A DNA stretch of 64,000 nt from assembly GCA_029432815.1 (NCBI GenBank), contig JAROBA010000025.1:1-64000 (forward strand), in the 5' to 3' direction. This document shows positions 8,452-16,975 of this stretch, piece after piece (position 1 is the first letter of the stretch; each line of letters starts with the position of its first letter). The notes under the pieces are model-generated. The model was not told the origin of the DNA and searched no databases. It saw only the letters and a list, made by a program, of their open reading frames with translations. The position numbers and the translations under genes are program-made. Origin of the DNA: Pontiellaceae bacterium B1224 (lineage in GTDB: Bacteria; Verrucomicrobiota; Kiritimatiellia; Kiritimatiellales; Pontiellaceae).

Positions 8452-9617
8452 TTCTTTTTCCACACGATTTCGGCGGTTTCGTTTTCGATATCCACCGTGA
8501 CGTCAGCGAATTTGAATGATCGTTTGTAGATATATCCCGTCTTCACAGCCGGTTCTTTCGGCGGGCCTAGCGGTTTAGAAAATTCCGGAATATCTTTCAT
8601 CCAGAGCTTGCTGCCCTCCACCCCATATCCATCAGAAATCATAAAGTAGCTATGCTCTTCTGCGCATACCAAAAACAGCGATAGCGCATAGTTCAGCCGT
8701 TCCTGAAACGAAGCCTTTTTGGCTTTCTTTTGTTTGTCCTGCCCCGCATCCATATCGGTATCGGCGTAACTACCAGTTCCGATCGTAAAAGCGATGATCT
8801 TCCCGGAACGCGCGGCAGTCTGAATGGCTCCGATCCCCTTGGCCACATAGTCCGGTTGAGAGACGCCTCCGACGGCATGCTCAAAACCTTCGATGTAGGA
8901 ACCGTCAAAATAGTCCACATATTCCAGTCCGGCATCATCGAACCGGGCGCGGATCACATTGGCGACGACGAGCTCATCTTTGCCGATAGTCCCGGGCAGT
9001 TGCTTCATCATGGTGTGATAGCCCTCCATCGTGGCGTCCTTTTTCTCTTCGCCCACCTGCCGACGGAGATAGCCGGGCTCCAGTGCCTTGATGTTTCCAT
9101 CCACAAAAACGCCGTCGATATACTTGGAAGAGCAAACGAACTTTGCATTATCCAGCCACCATTTCTGAACCTTTTTATTCGAAAGGTCATAGGCCTGAAC
9201 CCGATTCCGGATCAGCTTCGTATTCCCCTTCTGATCGGCAAGGAATGCATCCGGAATATCCTCGAGCTTTTCATCTGCGTGATAGCATGGATAGTGCACG
9301 ATAATATTCCGGTAATAGAGAATCTTGGCATTGGGATTCAGTTTCTTGACCGCCTTGGCTGCCTTTTCTGTACCGGCTTCGGTACTACCGAAATCCTTTA
9401 CTCCCGTTGTCTTTTCAAAGGTGATCAACGGAATCGTTGCTAGAAACTCAATCTCTTCCGGCGTGAAGGCCGTAGCCTTTCTAATATGCATGTAACGCGG
9501 CACCGTATCCCAGCTGAACGCCGGCATTCGGTCTGCAACTGTGCTGATACACATCAATGAAGCTACAGCACAGAGTGCGGTCGCCCGACTTAATATTTTT
9601 AGACTCATTTTCATCAT
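8448..9617 (-). CDS. Putative secreted TIM-barrel glycoside hydrolase (GHL15-like)
   Basis: 389 residues with a signal peptide ending near CISTVADR. The mature protein starts with the signature FSWDTVPRYMHIR and then shows alternating strand/helix segments of a TIM barrel: KILYYRNIIVHY, YIDGVFVDGN, VVANVIRARF, YFDGSYIEGF, GKIIAFTIG and a late SYFMISDGYG. Asp in VFVDG and Glu in YIEGF are possible catalytic acids. The family resembles the hypothetical glycosyl hydrolase group GHL15; the reaction is unproven. Related modules occur at 9680-11896 and at the C-terminus of 27191-29764, so three copies lie in this window. It overlaps the following GH29 by an ATGA junction. The start is uncertain among 9617, 9614 and 9608. 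Confidence 0.75.
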   Translation of the reverse strand: MMKMSLKILSRATALCAVASLMCISTVADRMPAFSWDTVPRYMHIRKATAFTPEEIEFLATIPLITFEKTTGVKDFGSTEAGTEKAAKAVKKLNPNAKILYYRNIIVHYPCYHADEKLEDIPDAFLADQKGNTKLIRNRVQAYDLSNKKVQKWWLDNAKFVCSSKYIDGVFVDGNIKALEPGYLRRQVGEEKKDATMEGYHTMMKQLPGTIGKDELVVANVIRARFDDAGLEYVDYFDGSYIEGFEHAVGGVSQPDYVAKGIGAIQTAARSGKIIAFTIGTGSYADTDMDAGQDKQKKAKKASFQERLNYALSLFLVCAEEHSYFMISDGYGVEGSKLWMKDIPEFSKPLGPPKEPAVKTGYIYKRSFKFADVTVDIENETAEIVWKKK

Positions 9618-9679
9618 TCCATACTAGTTGATCACACGATTGAGAACATCGCTTTTTTAAGGGATATCAATAAATTCTC

Positions 9680-11896
9680 TTACGGCTCCCGTTCCACCGT
9701 TATTTTGTAGAAGCCCTGAGCTTCCTCGTCTGCGGCCGCGTCAATAAACAAACCATCCACCAGATTGCTTCCAATCAACGCAAAACCGCCCACCAAATTA
9801 CTGGACCAATACACATTGTAGAGGCATCCATCAACCGCGGCCCATTCCAGCTGAAGGGACTCATCGAGGGTCAGACTGGAGATTTCAAACGATTCGGGAA
9901 GATTGGGATTGGTGCCGGCACTATATTCTTCGCTGTTAATCAGGTCATCACCATCGGGATTTCCTGAAGGAACTGCATTGGTGATATTGCCGAAATTCCG
10001 AAATTCCCACTGATCATCCAGACCGTCGGCGTCAGCATCCTCCGTATCCCAGGCCAGCACCGCCTCTTCGGTCGCGACATCGACCCACACATCAACGTGT
10101 TCAAATGAGCGAGTATAGACATAGCCGTCTTTGATGGGGCCGTCCAGCGGCGGCCCGAGCGGACGGCTGAACTCAGGCATCCACGACGTTTCCCAATGAT
10201 AACTTGCCGTGTGCGCAGCAACATGGTCCTGAAAAGCAAAATAGGAATAGGGTTCCGCAACAATCAGGTAGAGCGCGAGGTGATACGGCATAGCCGCCTC
10301 CATCTCCTCCTGACTGCTGGCGGCGGAGTTTTCGCCGGTTTTAAAGAAGATCATCTTCCCTTTGGATGAAGCTTCGCGCATCAATTGAATACTCGCACAA
10401 ACGGCATCCGCAACGCTTTGTCCGCTACCGCTATAAGGATAATTCCAGCGTTCCAAATAGGAGCCGTCATAAAACCGCATGTATTCCCGGCCCCCGTTGT
10501 GTCTTTCGTTTCGGATGAAATTGCCAACCATCAACTTCCCATTTGCTTCCAGCACCTGCTCGAGGGCATATTGAGTACCGATATAATCATCAACCGGATC
10601 GCCGTTCCCATCAAAGAAATAGCCGGTCGTCGGCACCAGACATTTATCAGTAAATACACCATCAATCGGATCTACCCCGTTGATGGGCTCATGGAGAATC
10701 ATCGGCAGAGCCGCCTCGTTTACCCACCAATCACGCATGTCGGCCACATCGTAATTATACCAGGGATAAAGATCCTTATGCAGGTCAACCACCTCAACCC
10801 CGTTTGAATCCGTAGTATGCCGGCTCCAGTTCCACTCATCGTATGTGGCATCCGAAGCATAGCCGCCGTAATGAAGCGAGGTATTGCGGTAAAACAGGCT
10901 CTTGATCGATGAGTCAATCGCTTTCACCCGGCTGGACGCATCAAGAATACCCTCTTCAATCGTGGAAAATCCCGCATTGTTTGCCTTTTCCCAGACAATC
11001 ACTTCATAGTTTCCGGCCATGGCTTCAATTTCAGACTGGGTCCACGCACTATTATTCCTGACGATGAGCCAGCGCGGCACGGTGTCCCACGAAAAGTCGG
11101 GATAATTGGTAAAGTTGCTTTGAGCCTCATATTCATCCAGCATATACGGTGCGACTTTGTAACCGGAATAGTCCGTTGGATCCCAGGGCACAAGCGGCCC
11201 CTTAAAACTGAATGCGATCGAGGTGATCGCCCATTCTCTGCCGGCAGCATTACTTCCTGCCCCTGTAACGATGAAGGGATCGGCGTCCGCAGCCTGAATG
11301 GCAAATGAATCTGATGCTGATTTGAAGGTGCCTGATTCCAAGCCCGTACCCAGACCGCGAATATGTTTATGGTCATACCCCGCATTCGTTTCCTTGACCG
11401 CTATCGAAGAAAAACCTTCATACGAAATGGAGCCAACGGAACAGATAATATTTTCCACACTGAACCGGAGGCTTTGTCCCGGACCAATGTCGTAATTTCC
11501 GCCCACGCCCCATGCATTATCAATATCTGTTGCATCCGAAGAAGTACCGAGGCTGCTCATCGACGACGCATTGGCATTGGTGCTGTACGTATACGCGGAG
11601 CCATCGAAACCTTCGACCCGGATGTCAAAAGTCAGCGTGTCATCCGATCCATCCGTGTCCATATCCTGAGTATAGGTTACCGAGTAGATGTAGTCGTCGC
11701 CGGACGAGGAGCGGGTACATGACAGTTGCGTTGAGCTTAAGTCGGCCCCGTTACATATCAGGTCGCCGTTCGACTGCGAGCCCGAACCTGCCCGGGCTTT
11801 TAATGTTCCAGTAATTGGAAAATATATTTTCGCCGCCGGCGTATCGGAGACAAAAAGCAAAATCATCCCCGCAAAGAATACTGCCGTCTTATTCAT
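9680..11896 (-). CDS. Secreted multidomain protein with GHL15-like hydrolase and C-terminal Ca-binding tail
   Basis: About 738 residues from the ATG at 11896, preceded by AAGGGAAAG; the signal MNKTAVFFAGMILLFVSDTPAA begins there, so the upstream 33 codons were dropped. Residues about 20-245 form a beta-rich domain also found at the C-terminus of the upstream gene (YIYSVTYTQDMDTDGSDD; GYDHKHIRGLGTGL). About 265-625 is a GHL15-like barrel starting FSWDTVPRWLIVRN and containing GVFTDK and YLERWNYPY. A calcium-loop segment DADADGLDDQWEF and GNPDGDDLINSEEY follows, then a C-terminal beta module (YNVYWSSNL...GFYKITVE) shared with other secreted giants here. It probably acts on glycans outside the cell, with the tail serving export or attachment (inference). 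Confidence 0.78.
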   Translation of the reverse strand: MNKTAVFFAGMILLFVSDTPAAKIYFPITGTLKARAGSGSQSNGDLICNGADLSSTQLSCTRSSSGDDYIYSVTYTQDMDTDGSDDTLTFDIRVEGFDGSAYTYSTNANASSMSSLGTSSDATDIDNAWGVGGNYDIGPGQSLRFSVENIICSVGSISYEGFSSIAVKETNAGYDHKHIRGLGTGLESGTFKSASDSFAIQAADADPFIVTGAGSNAAGREWAITSIAFSFKGPLVPWDPTDYSGYKVAPYMLDEYEAQSNFTNYPDFSWDTVPRWLIVRNNSAWTQSEIEAMAGNYEVIVWEKANNAGFSTIEEGILDASSRVKAIDSSIKSLFYRNTSLHYGGYASDATYDEWNWSRHTTDSNGVEVVDLHKDLYPWYNYDVADMRDWWVNEAALPMILHEPINGVDPIDGVFTDKCLVPTTGYFFDGNGDPVDDYIGTQYALEQVLEANGKLMVGNFIRNERHNGGREYMRFYDGSYLERWNYPYSGSGQSVADAVCASIQLMREASSKGKMIFFKTGENSAASSQEEMEAAMPYHLALYLIVAEPYSYFAFQDHVAAHTASYHWETSWMPEFSRPLGPPLDGPIKDGYVYTRSFEHVDVWVDVATEEAVLAWDTEDADADGLDDQWEFRNFGNITNAVPSGNPDGDDLINSEEYSAGTNPNLPESFEISSLTLDESLQLEWAAVDGCLYNVYWSSNLVGGFALIGSNLVDGLFIDAAADEEAQGFYKITVEREP
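11806..11820. repeat. Iterated palindrome copy 6 (centre GTAAT)
   Basis: Exact copy near the start of the multidomain hydrolase gene; read as Pro-Ile-Thr-Gly-Thr. Confidence 0.85.
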
Positions 11897-11951
11897 CTTT
11901 CCCTTTCTATAAAAACGGCTTTCCCGGCCGGCCTGAAAACAGGTGATGTCA

Positions 11952-11971
11952 GGCAGCCCTATTTGGCTGCC
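11952..11971 (-). other. Intergenic hairpin between two operon genes
   Basis: GGCAGCC and GGCTGCC are separated by six bases between the stop at 11999 and the start at 11896. No T-run follows on the minus strand, so it is more likely an mRNA-stabilising or processing stem than a terminator. Confidence 0.45.
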
Positions 11972-11998
11972 CAACCTACTGTTCACGTAGTTCACATA

Positions 11999-14044
11999 TT
12001 ATTCGTCCAGGAAGGATCGATAGAACAACTTACTTCCCGAAATATTATTTGTTACGCTGACTTCGCCTCCGGTACCGAGAACGCCCGTCACCGCGTTACT
12101 CCATGGTCCGTATGCCAGATTATCAGTCACCTGCACGCCGTAATTGAACCCGGACTCGGTTGACCAGCGCAATGCAATTTGGGTACTGCCCTGAATGACA
12201 GCACAGGATATCTCTCCGACACTGGTGGGCGGTGCTGAACTCGAGAAAGAGAAAGATAAGTCCACTGTCGATACCCCCCAACGCATTCCGGCACCTGCTT
12301 CAGTTGATGTCACATAAAGCGGATCCATGGAAAAATCTGAAATCTCCAGGAATTCATCGGACCAGAGATATCCATTCAGCCCAGAACCTGCTCCGAGGAT
12401 GGTTGAATGGTTGTAACCCGTTCGTTCTGCAACCACAATGCCGCTGAATCCCAGGAACGAAGCATCAAGCGGGTAGTCAGATCCGATTACGGAAATGTTC
12501 TCTACAGTATAGATCAACGTATCACCCACCGGCATGCCCTGTGCAGCTGTACCACTGACCCATGCCATACCGGACGGATTGTACCCATAGGTGGGAGTCC
12601 CTGTTGTATCACTCACCGTTTCCGATCCCGAACCAATAATCGCTACAGATACACCAGACGTTTCACTGAACGTATAGGTCGTCCCGTTCACTGCGGATAC
12701 ACGAACATCAAAGCTGATTATATCATTTTGGGCATCCCCGTCTAAATCCAGATCTGTATACATGACGGAGTAGACATAATCCCCATTGGTCGAAACTCCG
12801 GACACCGTAAGACCGTTTGTCGAGTCGCCGACATTCAGCAGATTGGAAACCGATGTAATATCCGCAGAAAGCGAGCTGAAGGTCACCTCGGTTCCCGTTG
12901 GAACAATGGTAATAGAAACGGTTGCGGGTTCGCTGTCGAGCACACCGTCATTAACCTTGAAAGTAAAACTATCGTTACCGGTGATTCCGCTATCCGGTGT
13001 GTAGATCAGCACGTTTGTATCGGTGGCAGACACCATTCCGTTTGTTGGCAAGCCAATCACGGAGTAGGTCAGATTACTTCCCTCCGGATCGATTCCGGAA
13101 AGCGTAATCTCGATGGGCATATTCTGTAATGTGCTCACGCTCTGTGCCCCTGCCGTCGGTGGAATATTCGTGACGGTAATTGAAACGCTTGCCTGCACGC
13201 TGGAGTACACTCCATCATCCACCGTAAAGGTTAAGCGGTCCATGCCCTCGAAATCCATATCCGGGGTATAGATCAGGTCCGGCGCCGTTCCCGACAGCGT
13301 CCCATTGGTTGGATAGTCAACCACCTCATAGATCAGGTTCGTTACACCGTCCGAATCAGTTCCTGTCAGTATAATCGCCAGCTCCTGATTAGGTAACGTA
13401 GATACATCCTGGCCATTCGCGATCGGCGCAACATTGGTGATAGTTCCGACCACTTCTGACTGCAGTCCGAAGGTCAGATCCTGCGTGGCACTTGGCACCG
13501 CATCCACAGGAAGATTGGTCGGATTTTTTACCCGAAGAAAGCCGCCGCCGGCATAACCGCTGCCGGTATTCACCGTAAGCGTGTTATTCCCCGCTTCCGG
13601 CCAGAACTGGAAGGCATAATCGCCGGCAGGCAACACTACATCCGCATCCAGATTCAGCGAAAAATAAGAACCATTCGTCAGGGTGATGCCTTCAAGATCG
13701 AACGCTTCCAGTACATTCGTGGAAACCGCCGTGTTATTAGTAGAATATTCCCCAATCCAGAGATAGAGATCATTCGTTCCTCCGGAATAGGTCCAGTTAT
13801 TGGCGCCCTTTACTAGAGTGACTGCTCTCACGGCAGTCTCATTGGCTAAACTGAAGCTTTGTCCCAGTACAACGATGTTGTTTGTTGCCTGGTTCCAGGC
13901 CGAAGATACAGATTCGGTTGTGTTCTGCTGAATAATAAACGTACCATCGGGATCAAATCCCAGATTTTGCTGAACCGTGCCTGCCAGAACACCTCCGGCT
14001 ATCAGGCCGCCCACCGCTATCAAATATGACATCTTCCTGTTCAT
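11999..14044 (-). CDS. Secreted protein with cadherin-like tandem repeats
   Basis: 681 residues; ATG at 14044 is preceded by AAGGAGAA. After the signal (MNRKMSYLIAVGGLIAGGVLA) an N-terminal domain of about 190 residues carries LYLWIGEYS and PAGDYAFQFW; the same module opens the protein at 34990-37326 and is embedded in the giant sulfatase. Two tandem-95/cadherin-like repeats follow (residues about 205-390; IPPTAGAQSVSTLQN, YTPDSGITGNDSFTFKVNDG). A third domain (about 395-615) matches the N-terminus of the next gene. A short C-terminal sandwich ends the protein. No catalytic motif is seen; it is probably a surface adhesin or glycan-binding scaffold. It is first in the operon leading to the two hydrolases, the fucosidase and the propeller. 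Confidence 0.8.
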   Translation of the reverse strand: MNRKMSYLIAVGGLIAGGVLAGTVQQNLGFDPDGTFIIQQNTTESVSSAWNQATNNIVVLGQSFSLANETAVRAVTLVKGANNWTYSGGTNDLYLWIGEYSTNNTAVSTNVLEAFDLEGITLTNGSYFSLNLDADVVLPAGDYAFQFWPEAGNNTLTVNTGSGYAGGGFLRVKNPTNLPVDAVPSATQDLTFGLQSEVVGTITNVAPIANGQDVSTLPNQELAIILTGTDSDGVTNLIYEVVDYPTNGTLSGTAPDLIYTPDMDFEGMDRLTFTVDDGVYSSVQASVSITVTNIPPTAGAQSVSTLQNMPIEITLSGIDPEGSNLTYSVIGLPTNGMVSATDTNVLIYTPDSGITGNDSFTFKVNDGVLDSEPATVSITIVPTGTEVTFSSLSADITSVSNLLNVGDSTNGLTVSGVSTNGDYVYSVMYTDLDLDGDAQNDIISFDVRVSAVNGTTYTFSETSGVSVAIIGSGSETVSDTTGTPTYGYNPSGMAWVSGTAAQGMPVGDTLIYTVENISVIGSDYPLDASFLGFSGIVVAERTGYNHSTILGAGSGLNGYLWSDEFLEISDFSMDPLYVTSTEAGAGMRWGVSTVDLSFSFSSSAPPTSVGEISCAVIQGSTQIALRWSTESGFNYGVQVTDNLAYGPWSNAVTGVLGTGGEVSVTNNISGSKLFYRSFLDE

Positions 14045-14144
14045 ACTGAGGTTCTCCTTTTGTCTTGGTATATTCCATAGAAGAGAGATTTCCGGCCCTC
14101 CCCCTTTCCTGACTTCTAACTCATCTTCTCACGGCATGGATTTC

Positions 14145-14172
14145 TGTATGCCCCTCTTTTGAGGGACATACA
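14145..14172. promoter_or_regulatory. Long inverted repeat in divergent promoter region
   Basis: Arms TGTATGCCCCTC and GAGGGACATACA surround TTTT, pairing at 11 of 12 positions. It sits between the divergent starts at 14044 and 14269. No T-run follows on either strand, so an operator for one or both promoters is more likely than a terminator. It differs in sequence from the shared motif seen upstream of the second kinase copy. Confidence 0.55.
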
Positions 14173-14246
14173 AATCTCCCAAAATTCAGTAGTTTATTCA
14201 GTAATGGTTTTCTATGCGCCTTCATCCATCTGGACTTTGTTTGCGC

Positions 14247-14252
14247 TATAAT
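14247..14252 (+). promoter_or_regulatory. -10 element of the first sensor kinase
   Basis: A perfect TATAAT lies 16 bp before the ATG at 14269. No good -35 hexamer is seen at the usual spacing. If used, the 5' leader is only about ten bases, which fits the absence of a clear Shine-Dalgarno sequence and supports that start. Confidence 0.45.
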
Positions 14253-14268
14253 TTACAAAGAACAACAT

Positions 14269-16287
14269 ATGAACTGGATTCAAAAAACCGCCATCACCGC
14301 TTTGATTGCCGGATACCTCCCCGCCGAGGCTGATCCCAGTGAAAAACCGCTGGACAAAGCTGCCCTGTCCCGATTGGAACAACGCCTAGTGGAAATTGAT
14401 TCCAGTCTCGACCAGCTCGCCCACTTCAGTCTACGCAGTGGCATAGGAGCCATTGGCTATCGATCCTATCGAACCGATATACCTGAAACAGTGGAGTGGG
14501 TTGAAGTGGATCTGGGCGCAGCATTCCCGATCAACGAAGTTGTGTTGGTGCCGACCATATGGAGGGACACCGAAAAGGGCTTCCAGGCCGATGGCTTCCC
14601 GATTGAACTCCGTGTCGTGGCCGGAACCGGGGCCGACACCAATGGTACCGTGATTGCAGAGCGGAGCGCTTCCGATCCCATGCTGCCGCGCATCGCCCCG
14701 CTCATCATTCCAACCTCTGGAACAACTGCATCGTGGATACGAATTGAGGCCACCCGTTTGTCTCCCCGTGCATTTGACGGCCGGCAAGCCTTCCAGCTCG
14801 CAGAACTCCTGGTGTTCAGCGGATCAAAAAATGTTGCCTTGCGGCGCCCCGTCAACGTTTCATCCAGTCAATCAGATGCTCCGGGTGCATGGGATAAACG
14901 ATTTCTGGTGGACGGTTTAACACCGTATCTGATGGATTCTGCAGAAGGAGCTCAAAGCCGGGCATTTGTCAGTGAAATGGGAGAACGCCCCTCCTTAATC
15001 CTCGATTTGGAAAAAGAATATTCCCTATCTCAAATTCACCTGCATGCAGTCGATCAGAGCGACACCGTTCCTCAGGCTTATTCCGGCGATCTGGGCATAC
15101 CCAGCCACCTGCAGATCGAAGGCGCTAACGAACCCGACTTTTCCGACGCCACACTCTTGCTTGATTATCACCGGGAAACCATCAACGACACCGGGCCGAT
15201 CATGATGTGGAATATTCCGGAAAAAAACTGCCGGTTCGTTCGCCTTATTGCCAGAAAAACCGGAGATGCTGCCAATATCGCCGCCGATGAATTCAGAATT
15301 GGGTTTTCAGAAATTGAACTTTTTTCCAATGGACAAAATGTTGCGCTTGGCAAATCCGTCCAGACCACCCAGAGGATCGAGAATCCCCGGCGCTCCCCGA
15401 TGACGCTAACGGATGGCAATAATCTTTATGGAAAAATCCTCCCTATTCGGGATTGGCTTAGCCAACTGGCCCGTCGCCATGATCTCGAAGCGGAACGCCC
15501 GCGCATTTCCGCAGAACTCAACCACCGATATGCCCGGCAGAAAACCAACCTCAACCGGATGAGCTGGCTGACCGCGCTGCTCGTTGTCAGTATCGTCATC
15601 ATTATTCTGCTCGAACGCCTGTACCAGCAACGCCAAGTGGCTCGAATCAAGGAACGCTTCGCGGCGGATCTTCACGACGAACTCGGCGCCAACATCCATA
15701 CGATTGCCATGCTCAGCGATATTGCACAGGCTGCTGAATCACAAGAGGAATGGCAGCAATTGCATCAGCGCATTGAGGAACTCACAGACCGGACCAGCAC
15801 CAGCATCCGCCATTTCACCAACATGCAGGAAGCCGACAACCTCTACATCGGCCTGGTGGCCGATATGCAACGCGCCGCCCAGCGAATCGGCACCAACCTC
15901 AAACACGACTTTTCAATTAAAGGCGAAGCCTGTCTTGACCGTTTAAAACCGCGTACCCGGATCGATCTGTTCCTGTTCTACAAGGAGTGTTTGGTTAACA
16001 TTTGCCGCCACTCCGGTGCGACCCAATTAAAAACCCAATTAACGGCCGATTCAAAAGTACTCTGCCTTATCATCCAGGACAACGGGCAGGGTATTCAGAG
16101 CGCCCCGCCCTCCCTCAAACGACGCGCCCGACTCCTGGGTGCAAAAATGAATATAACCACACCGGATGCAGGCGGAACGTCTATCATGTTGAGCCTCCGG
16201 ATTCGCAGAAAACTGAGGCTCAGTCAAAAGTCGAAAGGTCGAAAGTCCACTATCCCGACCATCGACTCTAGACCGTTAACGTTCTGA
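14269..16287 (+). CDS. Sensor histidine kinase with extracytoplasmic discoidin-like domains (copy 1)
   Basis: 672 residues. A signal/anchor precedes two galactose-binding (F5/8 type C-like) regions at about residues 55-185 and 195-375 (WVEVDLGAAFPINEVVLVP; LILDLEKEYSLSQIHLHAV). A membrane segment lies at about 431-449 (LTALLVVSIVIIILL). The HisKA_3 dimerisation helix holds the phospho-acceptor His in DLHDELGANIHT (about 468), then an N-box ECLVNICRHSGA (about 572) and ATP-lid motif QDNGQGI (about 602). This is the NarL/DesK class that phosphorylates a LuxR-type regulator, here encoded 23 bp downstream. It probably senses an extracellular sugar. A paralog with the same geometry is at 43149-45113. 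The C-terminal 20 residues are Ser/Lys-rich and absent from the paralog. Confidence 0.92.
   Translation: MNWIQKTAITALIAGYLPAEADPSEKPLDKAALSRLEQRLVEIDSSLDQLAHFSLRSGIGAIGYRSYRTDIPETVEWVEVDLGAAFPINEVVLVPTIWRDTEKGFQADGFPIELRVVAGTGADTNGTVIAERSASDPMLPRIAPLIIPTSGTTASWIRIEATRLSPRAFDGRQAFQLAELLVFSGSKNVALRRPVNVSSSQSDAPGAWDKRFLVDGLTPYLMDSAEGAQSRAFVSEMGERPSLILDLEKEYSLSQIHLHAVDQSDTVPQAYSGDLGIPSHLQIEGANEPDFSDATLLLDYHRETINDTGPIMMWNIPEKNCRFVRLIARKTGDAANIAADEFRIGFSEIELFSNGQNVALGKSVQTTQRIENPRRSPMTLTDGNNLYGKILPIRDWLSQLARRHDLEAERPRISAELNHRYARQKTNLNRMSWLTALLVVSIVIIILLERLYQQRQVARIKERFAADLHDELGANIHTIAMLSDIAQAAESQEEWQQLHQRIEELTDRTSTSIRHFTNMQEADNLYIGLVADMQRAAQRIGTNLKHDFSIKGEACLDRLKPRTRIDLFLFYKECLVNICRHSGATQLKTQLTADSKVLCLIIQDNGQGIQSAPPSLKRRARLLGAKMNITTPDAGGTSIMLSLRIRRKLRLSQKSKGRKSTIPTIDSRPLTF
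14708..14722. repeat. Iterated palindrome copy 7 (centre ACCTC)
   Basis: Exact copy in sensor kinase 1; read as Pro-Thr-Ser-Gly. The paralogous kinase has Pro-Cys-Asp-Glu at the aligned place, with no palindrome and no length change. Confidence 0.85.
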
Positions 16288-16310
16288 CCTTTGAGCGGGA
16301 GGCAAACCCT

Positions 16311-16973
16311 ATGAAACGTAAAATTAAAATCATGATGGTGGAAGACCATCCGGAATATCGCGAAACCATCGCCTTGGCACTGGAGAAGGAAAAGGACATT
16401 GAGCTGATCAGCCAGTTTGGCACCGCCGAACAGGCGCTGCGTAGCCTGCAGGACATGTCGACCCGCAAAGTCCCCGACCTGATCCTGCTCGACCTCAATC
16501 TTCCAGGTATGTCCGGAATTGAGGCAATCCCCTGTCTTAGCCAAAACCTTCCTGACACAAAAATCATTGTCCTCACCCAATCCAACAGCGAAGCCGATGT
16601 TCTGGCCGCTATCCGGGCGGGTGCTTCCGGTTATCTCCTCAAAGGCACAAAACGCATTCAGATTGCAGACGGAATCCGCATTGTGATGAACGGCGGTGCC
16701 TCGCTTGATCCCAATATTGCCGAGTATATCCTCACGACCCTGAAACACCTGCAACCAAAACCAACTCTCGAAATGGCTCTATCGGATCGGGAAATGCAAA
16801 CCCTCATTCTAATCAGCGAAGGATATGTAAAAAAAGAAATCGCCGACCGGCTCGGCGTCTCTCCATATACCGTAGCCAGTTTCATCAAGCGAATCTACGA
16901 AAAGCTCAATGTCCCGAATGCACCCTCCGCAGTAAACAAAGCCCATCTCCTCGGCCTTTTTCCGAATCGATAA
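16311..16973 (+). CDS. NarL/LuxR-family response regulator (copy 1)
   Basis: 220 residues, with GGGAGG upstream of the ATG. A receiver domain spans about 5-122 with the acidic pair in MMVEDHPE and phospho-acceptor Asp61 in LLDLNLPG; a LuxR-type helix-turn-helix lies at about 150-215 (LSDREMQTLILISEGYVKKEIADRLGVS). It should bind DNA when phosphorylated by the kinase just upstream. It is about two-thirds identical by eye to the regulator at 45110-45772, with the C-terminal half more diverged. Its stop is only two bases from the convergent stop of the DUF1593 gene, leaving no room for a separate terminator. Confidence 0.95.
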   Translation: MKRKIKIMMVEDHPEYRETIALALEKEKDIELISQFGTAEQALRSLQDMSTRKVPDLILLDLNLPGMSGIEAIPCLSQNLPDTKIIVLTQSNSEADVLAAIRAGASGYLLKGTKRIQIADGIRIVMNGGASLDPNIAEYILTTLKHLQPKPTLEMALSDREMQTLILISEGYVKKEIADRLGVSPYTVASFIKRIYEKLNVPNAPSAVNKAHLLGLFPNR

Positions 16974-16975
16974 GG

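Noticed and set aside
14145-14172. Inverted repeat as a terminator
   Set aside because: No run of T follows on either strand and it sits between divergent promoters, where no transcript ends.
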